Positions 1 to 9,058 of a stretch of 61,621 nt of DNA are shown here, one piece after another. Each line of letters opens with the position of its first letter. Position 1 is the first letter of the stretch. The notes below the pieces were generated by a model. The model saw only the letters and a program-made list of their open reading frames with translations. It was not told the DNA's origin and did not search any database. Origin of the DNA: Clostridiaceae bacterium (lineage in GTDB: Bacteria; Bacillota; Clostridia; Christensenellales; CAG-917); assembly GCA_031289315.1 (NCBI GenBank), contig JAITPR010000059.1, positions 1 to 61,621 of the forward strand, given 5' to 3'. Made by a program: the position numbers and the translations under genes.

Positions 1-59
1 CGGGGGCTTCCGCCGAGTCAAAGTGGGGGGCATTGCCGTAGGCGGGGCATAGCCAAAAG

Positions 60-205
60 CGGCACACCGTTATGGGAGCGGGTTATTTAGATTGTCACCT
101 TGAGCGGAGCGCGGCACGCGCAAAGTCGAAAGGTCCCCGGAATAGGTGCTTACACTCTTCCGCCACGTCCCCCATGCAACGCGCATAAAGCTTTCCCCCA
201 AAGTA
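60..205. repeat. Dispersed non-coding repeat A, copy 1
   Basis: The core GATTGTCACCTTGAGCG, then TCGAAAGGTCCCC and GCGCATAAAGCTTTCCCCC, recurs at 10745-10912 in opposite orientation and at 60825-60960 in the same orientation. A shorter piece lies at 4928-4997. No reading frame is conserved between copies, so this is an intergenic repeat of unknown role. Confidence 0.7.
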
Positions 206-350
206 GCCCCATAAAGTTTACCTAACTCCTTCGCTTTATTTGTCCTAAAAAAGGGCGGACGGCGAAATCTGCCGTCCGCCTAACGGCAATTATGCAAAGG
301 CGTTGTTGTCAAGGGCGTGAGCATAAAGCCGTTTCGCTTTTTATCCCTCC

Positions 351-555
351 CGCTTATCCTTGACAATAGAATGTTGTTGGGGAAGTGAAGGGCATGGTAG
401 GTTGTAATTGTAGCCTTTAGGGATAGGGCGTGTTTCACTCCGCTTATCCTTGACAATAGAATGTTGGTGGAGAATTGAAGGGCATGGTAGGTTGTAATTG
501 TAGTCTTTAGGGATAGGGCGTGTCTCACGCTGCTTATAATTGACAACGGAATGCC
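351..555. repeat. 90-bp direct tandem repeat, about 2.3 copies
   Basis: CGCTTATCCTTGACAATAG starts at 351 and 441, and a diverged third start (TGCTTATAATTGACAA) lies at 531, giving a 90-nt period. The internal block GGCATGGTAGGTTGTAATTG is the same in both full copies. The overlapping minus-strand reading frames only translate the repeat and are not taken as genes. Confidence 0.85.
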
Positions 556-714
556 GCAGAGAAAAAAAATCTTTTTTAAAGACATGGTTTTGGCAAAGGA
601 ACATAAGAATAAAGAACAAATTGAACTTAGGAAAAAAAATGAACAGACGCAGCAATTAAAGAACGAACCGGACATAAAGGAAAAAAGAAACGGCAGTTGA
701 GGATTTGAAGCTAA

Positions 715-900
715 TAAATTTAAAAACGCGGAATGCAAGTAAAAATTTTACTGCAGTCCGCGTTTTTCAAGTTAACAGTGTCAAGCTTCAAGCTTGCGCG
801 TTTTTTGGTTCTTTTTGCCGCGTAGCAAAAAGAACAGAGGCTCAAGCTTCAAGCTTGCGTTTTCTTAAGTTCTTTCTTGCATGTGCAAGAAAGAACTTAA
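715..900. repeat. Dispersed hairpin repeat B, copy 1
   Basis: Contains AAAACGCGGAATGC, GTGTCAAGCTTCAAGCTTGC and two strong hairpins: GTTCTTTTTG pairing with CAAAAAGAAC near 810-838, and AAGTTCTTTCTTGCA pairing with TGCAAGAAAGAACTT near 868-900. The same element occurs in reverse orientation after glmS (60480-60680) and in shortened form at 10980-11045. The hairpins could end transcripts or serve as mobile palindromes. Confidence 0.7.
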
Positions 901-912
901 ATCCCTTGCTTC

Positions 913-2241
913 TTATTCATAGCGGTCATCGTATTTATCGCGTCCATAGCGGTCGGTGCGTCCGTAGCGGTCGCGCCCATAGCGGTCGTCATAACGGTTA
1001 TCGTCATATCTGTCGTACTTATCGGGGTATCGGTTATCGGGTCGGTCGTATCGGGTATCGCGTCCGTAGCGGTCGGAGCGGTTATCTCTGCCGTATCTAT
1101 CGGAGTAACGGTCGTCGTACCTATCACGGGCGGAGCGATTAAAGAACCGTTTGCGTTCGGGGCGTTCGTATCGGTCGGTGCGTTTGGGGTTACCGTAGCG
1201 GGAGCGGTCGTAGCGGCGTCCGTCGTAATAATCGTCGTCGTAGCGTGCGCGGGGATTATCATATTTATTAGCGGGTGTGCGATTGTTGTCGCGATTGCGG
1301 TTATAGGAGCCGCGTTTATTCTTTTTAGAGGGTTTAAACAGCAGAAACAATATAATGATTGCGGGAATAGCGATACCGGCGATGATGAGATAGCGCAGCG
1401 GATTATCCTCAAGGGCATTCCCGGTTTGGGTGCCGGGGGAGGTGCCGACGGGGGGATTACCGTTAGCTTGTTCTTCCTCTTCGGCGGCGATGCGGTCCTG
1501 CGTAACCTTGTGAGCGGGGAGCGTAAACGTAGTGAAAGCGCTTTCGCGCACATACAAGAAGGTATGCGTGAGGCTGTCCCTTACGAATAAGTAGGTAAGA
1601 CCGTCCACCTGCATTTTGCCCAAATATGAAAACGTCAAGCCGGCGATGTTCTCGACCGTCACGTCGTCGGCGGGTTTTAGGTTAACGTCGTCGTATCTTT
1701 TGGCGGTCACGTTGCCTATTAGCTGCAAGGCTACGGAGGGGGATTCACCGAACTCGTCCACGGTGGCGTTGCTGACGGGCGTGGAGCCGTGCAAATCGGA
1801 AACGAACACCAACCCTTCGATGCCGCCGAACAGCACGGCGTAATGGGGGGCTTCCTCGTCGTTGGTTACGTCTTCGGTAACCTTGACAAAATAGGTTTCG
1901 GGAAGCAGGAAAATCCTTTCGGTTTTGCGGCGCGTAAACGCGTAGAACGGCACGTCCGCCGCGGTGATTTCGATGTATTTAACGGTGTCGGCGGCGCTAG
2001 CCGAAGCGTTGCGGATTGCCGCGTATCCGTTTGCGGTGTAAGGAATTTCAGTTGCCGCGCCATCCGAATTGAAAGCGTTGCCGGCTAAGTCGGTTGATTG
2101 GTATCCGTTTGCTATCTCCGGAGTTACGGCAAAATTCGCGTTCACAAAACGGTACGCAGAAAACGCGCACACTACAAGCATGAATGCACAAATGAAAATT
2201 GCCGGCGCGCCCCGCCGATGTTGTCTTACGGATTTTCTCAT
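913..2241 (-). CDS. Two-helix membrane protein with Arg/Asp/Tyr-rich repeat tail
   Basis: A 442-residue protein of unknown function. It starts MRKSVRQHRRG with one helix at about residues 12-33 (APAIFICAFMLVVCAFSAYR), so the N-terminus is probably cytoplasmic or a signal anchor. A domain of about 240 residues with no recognised motif follows and is probably outside the membrane. A second helix (about 280-305, YLIIAGIAIPAIIILFLLF) leads into a basic stretch and then about 130 residues of low-complexity DRYGRD/YDDRY repeats that end the protein. At DNA level the tail is an array of CGTAGCGGTC-like units. No strong ribosome-binding site is seen upstream of the ATG. It stands alone, facing away from the phage module. 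The tail resembles disordered charged/aromatic sequences, but no function can be assigned. Confidence 0.7.
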   Translation of the reverse strand: MRKSVRQHRRGAPAIFICAFMLVVCAFSAYRFVNANFAVTPEIANGYQSTDLAGNAFNSDGAATEIPYTANGYAAIRNASASAADTVKYIEITAADVPFYAFTRRKTERIFLLPETYFVKVTEDVTNDEEAPHYAVLFGGIEGLVFVSDLHGSTPVSNATVDEFGESPSVALQLIGNVTAKRYDDVNLKPADDVTVENIAGLTFSYLGKMQVDGLTYLFVRDSLTHTFLYVRESAFTTFTLPAHKVTQDRIAAEEEEQANGNPPVGTSPGTQTGNALEDNPLRYLIIAGIAIPAIIILFLLFKPSKKNKRGSYNRNRDNNRTPANKYDNPRARYDDDYYDGRRYDRSRYGNPKRTDRYERPERKRFFNRSARDRYDDRYSDRYGRDNRSDRYGRDTRYDRPDNRYPDKYDRYDDNRYDDRYGRDRYGRTDRYGRDKYDDRYE

Positions 2242-2324
2242 ATTCTATCTATTTTGTCACCGCGAATTGTTTATACCCATGTATTGCGCTAAGTGCCGAT
2301 ACTCCAAACTATAAAGTCGGTCTA

Positions 2325-2455
2325 GGGTGTTCCTGCGGAACAAGCCCGAACCACCGCGCCTTGCGTGTTCATAATTCACAAAGCCGGACGGAGCAATGTT
2401 CCTACGGAACAAGGCTAAAACTCCGGCACTTTATATGTTCATAACTATTATATAA
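2325..2455. repeat. 69-bp direct duplication carrying small hairpins
   Basis: TGTTCCTGCGGAACA (2328-2342) and TGTTCCTACGGAACA (2397-2411) are short palindromic hairpins in two diverged copies of the same unit, each ending GTGTTCATAA or ATGTTCATAA. The remainder of 2242-2599 is AT-rich with no gene. Confidence 0.65.
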
Positions 2456-2599
2456 CAATTATAGCGGAATGCAAAGAAATAAATACCAAAAAAATGACTT
2501 TTTACGAAAAATTACCTTAAATTTCGAATGCAAAATGCATTCAAGTGTTGCCGCATTTTGACGAATAAAAAAATATTTATTCAAAATTGACATCAAACA

Positions 2600-2628
2600 T
2601 TGACAAATCGCAAAATCGCATATATAAT
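2600..2628 (+). promoter_or_regulatory. Near-consensus housekeeping promoter for the phage module
   Basis: TTGACA at 2600-2605 and TATAAT at 2623-2628 are separated by exactly 17 nt. The first downstream gene with a credible start begins at 2744. Both hexamers match the primary sigma-factor consensus, so constitutive transcription into the module is predicted. Confidence 0.75.
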
Positions 2629-2743
2629 GGCGCCAAGAACAAATTTAGGAAAAGACCGTCCAAAGCGTCACGTCGGAGAGTTAGGGAACTCCGGCGCGGC
2701 GCTTTGCATATTACGGCGGTTTTTGCATCCGGGGGATTGTGAT

Positions 2744-3232
2744 ATGAAGGAAAACTTATGGGCGGGCGCTGTCTTAGCGTCCTATACGACCATACCAAGA
2801 CTGATAAAAGTCATTGATAAAGCTATCAAAATACGCATACAAAGCGGCTTTATGAGCAAACATTTGCACCACGGCGTGTCCACGGAGGAGTTGCTGTTCT
2901 CCATATCCGCGCTGAACGCAAGAAAGGTGACCGCGCTTAACGTTCACGTGCTTGCGGAGATGATTATGGCGCGGCTTACAAAGGGTGAGGCGCTACTGGC
3001 AAAAATGAGGTATTTTGAACGTAAACCACACTATGAAATAGCTCTAATTTTGAAATGTTCCTTGCGAACGGTGTTCAGATGGCAGGATAAGCTGTTGCAG
3101 TCCGCGGCAAGGATTGCAACGGAAGCCGGACACGGAGAAAGCTGGTTTTACGAGGAATGTGCCGGCGATACCTTCTTTGCCGCCGTGTTGCAACGTCTTG
3201 CTTGCGGCACGGATTTATCGGTATTGCCTTAA
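2744..3232 (+). CDS. Helix-turn-helix phage protein, possible small terminase or regulator
   Basis: A 162-residue protein starting MKENLWAGAV; this ATG was preferred over an in-frame TTG that lies inside the -35 box of the promoter. The C-terminal half contains a sigma-70 region 4-like or ArpU-like helix-turn-helix at about residues 90-125 (RKPHYEIALILKCSLRTVFR), which suggests DNA binding. It lies directly upstream of the large terminase gene, where small terminase subunits or late-gene activators usually sit. Neither role is proved by sequence. The C-terminus has the motif ESWFYEECAGD, which I do not recognise. Confidence 0.6.
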   Translation: MKENLWAGAVLASYTTIPRLIKVIDKAIKIRIQSGFMSKHLHHGVSTEELLFSISALNARKVTALNVHVLAEMIMARLTKGEALLAKMRYFERKPHYEIALILKCSLRTVFRWQDKLLQSAARIATEAGHGESWFYEECAGDTFFAAVLQRLACGTDLSVLP

Positions 3233-3242
3233 AAAGGTTTCG

Positions 3243-3325
3243 TGCCGCGCAAATAGCTTTTCCGCAAGCGTTAATTTATGCCGCGCAAATAGTTTTTCCG
3301 CAAGTGTTAATTTGTGCCGCGCATG
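3243..3325. repeat. 36-bp tandem repeat between the HTH gene and terL
   Basis: TGCCGCGCAAATAG followed by TTTCCGCAAG and GTTAATTT occurs at 3243 and 3279, with a third partial start at 3315; the period is 36 nt. It fills most of the gap of about 200 nt before terL. Confidence 0.8.
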
Positions 3326-3439
3326 GCTTTTTAAGCGGTGCGGCGCGCGAAATGGCAGGGCTTTTCGATGTTGCTTTAAGCGTGGCGCGGTTCGTGGAGT
3401 TAGAAAATTAGAAATCGAAAGGAGTAGGGGAGAAAAAAG

Positions 3440-4867
3440 GTGAATGATAGAGAGATTATATCCAAGCTTCTGAAGATAGAAGCCGAGCAAAAGGAAAGGG
3501 CAAAGGACACGCTTGCGGCGTATAATCGTGACCGTGTACACGAAAAACAAATGGCATTTCACAGGTGCCTAAAGCGCAACCGTTGGATGTTCGGCGGCAA
3601 CAGAAGCGGCAAAACGGAGTGCGGTGCGGTGGAGTGCGTATGGCTGGCGCGCGGCATTCATCCGTACAGGGCAAACCGCCCGGACGTATTTGGTTGGGTG
3701 GTGTCCGTAAGCTATGAGGTTCAGCGCGACGTTGCACAAGCAAAGGTTTTAAAGTACTTAAAACGCTCATGGATAAGCGATATTGTCATGTGCAGCGGAA
3801 AAAAGGGCGCTCCGGAGTACGGAATAATAGACCACATTGTGGTAAAAAACGTGTTCGGAGGGTTCAGCCGTATAGGCTTTAAAAGTGCAGACCAAGGGCG
3901 TGAGAAGTTTCAAGGCGCGTCGTTGGACTTCGTTTGGTTCGACGAGGAACCCCCCGTGGACATCTACGAGGAGTGCCGAATGCGCATACTCGACAAGCGC
4001 GGAGAGCTGTTCGGCACCATGACGCCGCTAAAGGGTTTGACGTGGGTGTACGACGAAATTTATTTGAATGAGCGCAAGGACGCGGAGATTTGGTACATAC
4101 AGGCGGAGTGGCGCGACAACCCGTATTTGGACGCGGCGGAGGTGGAAAGCTTCATAAAATCCATGTCGGAGGAGGCGCAGGAGAGCCGGCGTTTCGGGCG
4201 TTTTCGGGACAATGCCGGGCTTGTCTACGGCGAATTCGACCAAAGCGTACACGTGATAGAGCCGTTTTCCGTGCCGCGTGAATGGTACGCCGGCATATCT
4301 ATTGACCCGGGGCTTCACAACCCGCTTTCCGCGCATTTTTACGCCGCGGACTACGACGGCAATCTGTACGTGATAGCCGAACACTACGAATCGGGGCGCA
4401 CGGTGGCGTACCATGCGGACAAAATTAAAAGGCTTGCGGACACACTGCACTGGCGGCGTGACGGCAAGGGACGCATAGAAGCGCTCATTGACAGCGCGGC
4501 AAATCAACGCACCTTAGCGTCCTCAAAGAGCGTCGCGGAGCTGTTCAACGAGAGCGGCATTTTGGTGAACACCCGCGTAAACAAGGATTTATTTGCCGGA
4601 ATAGCGCGTGTTAAGTCGTTGTTGGCGCACAATCCGCCGCGCCTATTCATCTTCAAAAGCTGTCCCAATCTAATCCGTGAAATCAAGTCGTACTGGTGGG
4701 GCGACGGCGACCGCCCCAAAAAAGCCGATGACCACGCTTTAGATGAGTTGCGCTATTTTGTCATGAGCCGCCCGGAAAACGTCGCACCCAAAGCCCCGCG
4801 AAGCGAAATCGAAAAGGACAAGGACGGCTTAGTTCGTCGCGCCCGCAGCAAAAAGTTTTACAAGTGA
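3440..4867 (+). CDS. Phage terminase large subunit
   Basis: A 475-residue packaging ATPase/nuclease that would translocate phage DNA into the prohead and cut it. Visible motifs are a Walker A (FGGNRSGKTECGA, about residues 52-64), a Walker B (LDFVWFDEEPP, about 160-170), and the RNase H-like nuclease acidic residues in SIDPGLHNP (about 285), EALIDSAANQ (about 340) and KKADDHALDELRYF (about 430). Length is normal for the family. The start is GTG with a GGGGAG ribosome site just upstream. It follows the HTH gene and is the best-supported evidence that this block is phage-derived. No frameshift is seen. Confidence 0.93.
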   Translation: MNDREIISKLLKIEAEQKERAKDTLAAYNRDRVHEKQMAFHRCLKRNRWMFGGNRSGKTECGAVECVWLARGIHPYRANRPDVFGWVVSVSYEVQRDVAQAKVLKYLKRSWISDIVMCSGKKGAPEYGIIDHIVVKNVFGGFSRIGFKSADQGREKFQGASLDFVWFDEEPPVDIYEECRMRILDKRGELFGTMTPLKGLTWVYDEIYLNERKDAEIWYIQAEWRDNPYLDAAEVESFIKSMSEEAQESRRFGRFRDNAGLVYGEFDQSVHVIEPFSVPREWYAGISIDPGLHNPLSAHFYAADYDGNLYVIAEHYESGRTVAYHADKIKRLADTLHWRRDGKGRIEALIDSAANQRTLASSKSVAELFNESGILVNTRVNKDLFAGIARVKSLLAHNPPRLFIFKSCPNLIREIKSYWWGDGDRPKKADDHALDELRYFVMSRPENVAPKAPRSEIEKDKDGLVRRARSKKFYK

Positions 4868-5145
4868 CAGTGGACAGGTGCGGTGAATGCGGGGGCTGTC
4901 GCCGTGGACGGAAGAGTTTGCGTCTTTGTCTTAGGGGACCTTTCGACACGGAACCGTTTCGGTTATCACCTCAACGCCTCCGGCTCAAGGTGACAATCTG
5001 CGCGGATTATGTCTATTCCCAATTGGAGTTACCCTAATGGGAGCGCTTTCTCAATAGGAGTGCTTACTCAATGGGGAAGTTACCCTAATAGGAGCGCCTA
5101 AAACATGCCGAAAAATATAAAAGGAGGATTGACGGAGGAAAAATT
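4868..5145. repeat. Intergenic repeats inside the phage module
   Basis: Holds a partial repeat A copy (GGGGACCTTTCGACA ... CTCAAGGTGACAATCTG, 4937-4998), then four short units of the form CCCTAATGGGAGCGC and TCAATAGGAGTGC between 5018 and 5100. Related CTCCTATTGAGG units occur at 10919, 13320 and 13549. No gene is seen; a ribosome site for the next gene lies at 5121-5130. Confidence 0.6.
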
Positions 5146-5472
5146 ATGAACCAAAAGGTATTGAAGACTTTATTGAAAAAGGCTACGGGGTACCGCGCCG
5201 ATGAGGTGCAGGAGGAATATTCCGTGAGAGAGGACGGCGGGTTGGAGCTGGTCAAAAAAAAGGTGATAAAAAAATATTATCCGCCCGATAATGCCGCGCT
5301 CAAGTCGTTTCTAGAATTTGAAGCGGTCGGGGACAACCTATCGGATTTGTCGGACGAGGAATTGCAAAGCGAAAAAGGGCGTTTACTGAAAATTCTAAAC
5401 GCCGGCGAAGTGGCAAAGGATAACGACGGCGCCGAAGGCGGCGAAAATGCAGACGGCGAAAGCGCCGATTAA
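5146..5472 (+). CDS. Small phage protein with YYPPDNAAL motif
   Basis: A 108-residue acidic protein between the terminase and portal genes. The sequence KKYYPPDNAALKSFLEFEAV (about residues 41-60) resembles a motif seen in small terminase-associated phage proteins, where a similar YxPPDNTA stretch follows a helix-turn-helix. Here the N-terminal half lacks a clear HTH, so this could be an accessory or small terminase subunit. The last 30 residues are acidic and low-complexity (DGAEGGENADGE). A ribosome site AAAGGAGG lies upstream. Function remains open. Confidence 0.65.
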   Translation: MNQKVLKTLLKKATGYRADEVQEEYSVREDGGLELVKKKVIKKYYPPDNAALKSFLEFEAVGDNLSDLSDEELQSEKGRLLKILNAGEVAKDNDGAEGGENADGESAD

Positions 5473-5494
5473 TAAAGGAGAGAAAAAAACGGAA

Positions 5495-5917
5495 ATGAAA
5501 ATGGAAATTCTTAAACAAAGAGTAAGGTGCGACGTCGCCATGTGCAAAAACCGCGCGGAATACGCGGTGACCAACGGCGGCATAAGGGGGAGCGGCATAC
5601 ATCTTTGCGGCTCCTGCTTGCTGGATATTTATTGCGAGGCTACACAGCTACTTTCGCCTAAGGCTCCCGAAAATTCCCAGGAGAAAAGCGGCGAAGAGAA
5701 AAGGAGCGGCGCGGGCGCGTTGACGGACGGCGGCAATAAGACCGGCGCGGAAACCGACGCATATAAAGCCGTCGAAAACAAGTCCGGCGGCAATAAGACC
5801 GGCGCGAATGCGTTGACAAATTCCGAAAACAGAGCCGGTGCGGACGCGTTGACGGGCGGCAAGAAGAGCGCCGACGAGAAAAACGGCAAAAAATTCAACG
5901 GAGATAAACATGACTGA
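5495..5917 (+). CDS. CxxC zinc-binding-like phage protein with repetitive tail
   Basis: About 140 residues from ATG 5495, the first ATG after the AAAGGAGAG site. The N-terminal 45 residues hold two cysteine pairs (CDVAMC and CGSC), a likely structural metal site. The remainder is a low-complexity chain of GGNKTGA and ENRAGADALT units. It overlaps the portal start by 8 nt, so translation is probably coupled. No function is recognised. The tail is probably disordered and has arisen by internal duplication. Confidence 0.65.
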   Translation: MKMEILKQRVRCDVAMCKNRAEYAVTNGGIRGSGIHLCGSCLLDIYCEATQLLSPKAPENSQEKSGEEKRSGAGALTDGGNKTGAETDAYKAVENKSGGNKTGANALTNSENRAGADALTGGKKSADEKNGKKFNGDKHD

Positions 5918-7799
5918 CACGCTTAAATTTAAAGAGGATTTGGTGGCGGAGGTACAAGCCGATTTCCAAAAGCGTCGGGAGGCACGGCGTCCTTTGGAGC
6001 TTCAATGGCGGCTTAACATGAACTTCAACGCCGGCAACCAGTTTGCGGAAATCACTCCGCGCGGTGAGGTGGAGGACTTAGGCAGGCAATATTTTTGGCA
6101 GGAACGGGAGGTTTTCAACCATGTGGCGCCGGTGGTGGAAACCCGTCTTTCTAAGCTGTCGCGCATACGGACGGGGCTTTCGGTTTGCCCCGCCACCTCC
6201 GACGATAAGGACATCGCCGCCGCGAAGTTCTCCACCGCCGTCTTAGGGGCGGTCACGGCGGAAAACAACTTAGGCGACCTAACCCGGGAGGCGTCGGCGT
6301 GGAGTGAGGTTACCGGCACGGCGTTCTACAAAATAACGTGGGACGCGGGCAAGGGCGTCAAGCTTTCCGCCGGGGGCGAAACCGCCTATACCGGTGACGT
6401 AGCCGTGTCCGTTTGCCCGCCGTTCGAAATTTATCCGGAGAACCTCAACATATCGGAGCTTAAAAATCAAGGCTCCGTCATACATGCAAAGGTGTACACG
6501 ACGGATGAGGTAAAGCGCGTTTGGGGCGCGGAGGTAAAAGGGGAACCCGTGAACGTCTTTTCCATGGACACCGGCTTTAGCGTTGGCGGCATCGGTTACG
6601 GTGCTTCGGCGCCGCGCGTTTCCTCCGAAATCAGGGAGAATTCCGTCATCGTCATAGAGCGCTACGAGCTTCCCGGCGCGGAGCATGCGGACGGACGCTT
6701 AACCGTCGTCGCCGGCGATACGCTTCTATATTGCGGCGCGTTGCCCTATGCCAATATGACGGACGGACGGCGCGGCTATCCCTTTGTCAAGCAGGTTTGC
6801 ACCGATACGGTGGGCGCATTTTTCGGAACCAGTTTGGTGGAGCGGATAATTCCCGTTCAGCGCGCGTACAACGTGGTCAAAAACCGCAAGCACGAATTTA
6901 TGAACCGGTTGGCGGTGGGGATACTGACGGTGGAGGACGGAAGCGTGGACACCGACAATTTGGAGGAGGACGGATTGTCGCCCGGCAAGGTTTTAGTTTA
7001 TCGGCAGGGGAGCAATCCGCCGCGCATGCTAGACGCCGGCAGCGTGCCGTACGACTTCGCAAGTGAGGAACACAAGCTGCTTGAGGAATTCGTTCTCGTG
7101 TCCGGCGTGAGTGAAATAATGAAGTCCTCTGAGATCCCGCGCGGCGTGTCCAGCGGACGCGCAATATCGCTTTTGATAGAGCAGGACGACTCAAAGGTGG
7201 CGTTGACGGCTAACAGCATACGCAACGCCTTAAAGGAGACAGCGCAACATATTCTTAGGCTTTATAAGCAATTTGCGACGGTTAAACGCCTAAAACGGAT
7301 TTCCGGCGAAAACGGAAGTGTGGAGCTTGCGGCATTTTCCGGGAGTGATTTGTCCGGCGACGACGTGGTTTTCGATACGGAAAACGAGCTTGCGGATTCT
7401 CCGGCGAACCGCAGAAGTATGGCTATGGAACTGCTTAAAATGGGCGTTTTGAACGACGAAAACGGCAAGCTTCCGCTTAGGAGCAAGCTGAAGCTTTTGG
7501 ATATTTTGGGATTCGGCAATTGGGAAAGCGCGCGCGATTTGGACGAATTGCACTTGAAAAAGGCGACGCGCGAAAACCGAATTATGGAGAAGGACGGCGT
7601 GACGCCGGATACCATAGACCACCACGAATTGCACATTCAGGAACATATAAAGGCGGCGCTTTCGGAGCATGCAGACGGTAAAAAGGATTATCGCGCACGG
7701 GTGGAAAAGCACATAGCGCTTCACAAACAGCTTGTTGCGGCGGATGCGCACGGCATTTTTTCGGCTGCGGAACAGCTAAAAGACGAGCAAAAAAACTGA
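5910..7799 (+). CDS. Phage portal protein (P22-like)
   Basis: A 629-residue protein with the features of the P22-type portal family: an N-terminal helical segment with LELQWRLNMNFNAGNQ (about residues 30-45), the VVETRLSKLSRIRTGLSV region (about 75-92), and the stem/clip region ending with VSEIMKSSEIPRGVSSGRAIS (about 395-415). Portals form the dodecameric vertex through which DNA enters the capsid and to which scaffold and connector proteins bind. Order (terL, portal, scaffold, capsid) supports the call. The last codons (GACGAGCAAAAAAACTGA) begin a tandem repeat that runs on past the stop. Confidence 0.8.
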   Translation: MTDTLKFKEDLVAEVQADFQKRREARRPLELQWRLNMNFNAGNQFAEITPRGEVEDLGRQYFWQEREVFNHVAPVVETRLSKLSRIRTGLSVCPATSDDKDIAAAKFSTAVLGAVTAENNLGDLTREASAWSEVTGTAFYKITWDAGKGVKLSAGGETAYTGDVAVSVCPPFEIYPENLNISELKNQGSVIHAKVYTTDEVKRVWGAEVKGEPVNVFSMDTGFSVGGIGYGASAPRVSSEIRENSVIVIERYELPGAEHADGRLTVVAGDTLLYCGALPYANMTDGRRGYPFVKQVCTDTVGAFFGTSLVERIIPVQRAYNVVKNRKHEFMNRLAVGILTVEDGSVDTDNLEEDGLSPGKVLVYRQGSNPPRMLDAGSVPYDFASEEHKLLEEFVLVSGVSEIMKSSEIPRGVSSGRAISLLIEQDDSKVALTANSIRNALKETAQHILRLYKQFATVKRLKRISGENGSVELAAFSGSDLSGDDVVFDTENELADSPANRRSMAMELLKMGVLNDENGKLPLRSKLKLLDILGFGNWESARDLDELHLKKATRENRIMEKDGVTPDTIDHHELHIQEHIKAALSEHADGKKDYRARVEKHIALHKQLVAADAHGIFSAAEQLKDEQKN

Positions 7800-7985
7800 A
7801 AATCGAGCAAAAAAACTGAAAATCGAGCAAAAGAACTGGAAACATCGAGCAAAAGAACTGGAAAATCGAGCAAAAGAACTGGAAATGCGAACAGAATAGC
7901 TTAAAATGCGAACAGAAAAACTGAAACGGAATAGCTGGAAATTCGTATGGAATAACTGAAAATTCGTACGAATGCTTAAAATGCG
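7782..7985. repeat. Short tandem repeats continuing the 3' end of the portal gene
   Basis: GAGCAAAAAAACTGAAAATC, which includes the portal stop codon, is repeated with a 19-23 nt period as GAGCAAAAGAACTGGAAA units, then decays into GCGAACAGAATAGCTTAAAA and GTACGAATGCTTAAAA. All copies after the first are non-coding and fill the gap to the scaffold gene. Confidence 0.8.
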
Positions 7986-8011
7986 GACGGCAAAAAGAAG
8001 AGAGGGTAAAA

Positions 8012-8977
8012 ATGAATGAGAAATTAAATTCCGAAAAACAAGGCGGCAAGCCCTTTTCGGGAAAATTTAAGACGACGGAGGCGCTCCTTGCGGCGTATTC
8101 GGAATTGGAACGCGAATTTACACGGCGTTCCGTAAGGCTGAAAGAACTGGAAGCCGAAATTGTCGCCGTGCATAATAGCGCGGAAAAGAAAGCGGGAACG
8201 CCGGTAGTTGTTGCGGAAGGTGCGGAAAAGGAAGCGGGAACGCCGGTAGCTACTGCGGAAGGTGCGGCGGTGTATGCGCCTTCGGGTGAAAAAGGAGGGG
8301 GAATTACCGAAAAAACGGGGCAAGATTTTATCAATCCGGACGGCGGAGAAGCATCGGAAATTGCCATCGGAACGCTTTGTTTGAACGACGGGGAAGAGTT
8401 TGAAGCCGCTCTGAAGCCGCAAAATTTGGAAGATGGGGATGCCTCAAAATTCATGCCTAAGTCCTCAAATCGGATGGGGGAAGAAGCGGTAAAATCCGCA
8501 CAATCGCTAGATAATGAAGCCGAAAAAGCCGCACAACCGCCCGAAAATGAGGGAGAAGAAATTGTTGCGACCGACCGGCAACCGATTTATTTATCGGAGA
8601 ATTGGCGGGCGCGTACGGAAAATTTCTTTGCCGAATACCCTTCCGCCGTTCCGTATGCAAGGGAAATAGCCGCTATTATTCTTGACGACCCTGCGCTTGC
8701 AGCACGGGATAATTGTCTTGAGGCGGCGTGCCTGCGCGTGTTCAGCGGTAAACCGCTTTCCGCCGAAGCTGCCGCCGCTTCGCCGGAAATCGTAAGCCGC
8801 GTGTTGAGCCGTGAGGACGTCAAGGACAAAATCCTCGCGGAGTATATAATCGGGATAAAGGGTGCACGCCCTCCCGTGATAATGTCGTCGGGCGGAGGTC
8901 AACATATAACTCCGCCCGCAAAGCCTAAAACCTTTGAGGAGGCCGGCAAACTGTTCTTAGGAGCGCGTGGAAAATAA
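8012..8977 (+). CDS. Phage scaffold/internal head protein
   Basis: A 321-residue acidic protein between portal and major capsid genes, the usual place for a scaffold. The N-terminus (FKTTEALLAAYSELEREFTR, about residues 18-37) is a coiled helix of the type common in scaffolds of Clostridium phages. The middle (about 70-185) is low-complexity with repeated GTPVVVAEGAEKEA units. The C-terminal 130 residues are helical and end with KTFEEAGKLFLGARGK. It assists prohead assembly and would not remain in mature particles. Start ATG 8012 follows AGAGGGTAAAA. Family assignment rests mainly on position and composition. Confidence 0.65.
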   Translation: MNEKLNSEKQGGKPFSGKFKTTEALLAAYSELEREFTRRSVRLKELEAEIVAVHNSAEKKAGTPVVVAEGAEKEAGTPVATAEGAAVYAPSGEKGGGITEKTGQDFINPDGGEASEIAIGTLCLNDGEEFEAALKPQNLEDGDASKFMPKSSNRMGEEAVKSAQSLDNEAEKAAQPPENEGEEIVATDRQPIYLSENWRARTENFFAEYPSAVPYAREIAAIILDDPALAARDNCLEAACLRVFSGKPLSAEAAAASPEIVSRVLSREDVKDKILAEYIIGIKGARPPVIMSSGGGQHITPPAKPKTFEEAGKLFLGARGK

Positions 8978-9028
8978 TTCTGCCGCGCCAACTACCTTAG
9001 GAGCGCGTGGAAAATAATTCTGCCGCAC
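8956..9028. repeat. 40-bp duplication of the scaffold gene 3' end
   Basis: CTTAGGAGCGCGTGGAAAAT, then AATTCTGCCGC, occurs at 8956 and 8996. The first copy encodes the last residues and stop of the scaffold; the second is non-coding and sits before the capsid ribosome site. Confidence 0.9.
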
Positions 9029-9058
9029 CTAAAAAAATTATTACATTAGGAGTATTTT

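Noticed and set aside
280..738. Two overlapping minus-strand reading frames
   Set aside because: They translate the 90-bp tandem repeat and AT-rich flank, with no ribosome site and repeated peptide blocks that follow the DNA period.
705..1142. Plus-strand Arg/Tyr/Gly-rich reading frame
   Set aside because: It is the antisense of the repetitive tail of the 913-2241 gene joined to repeat B.
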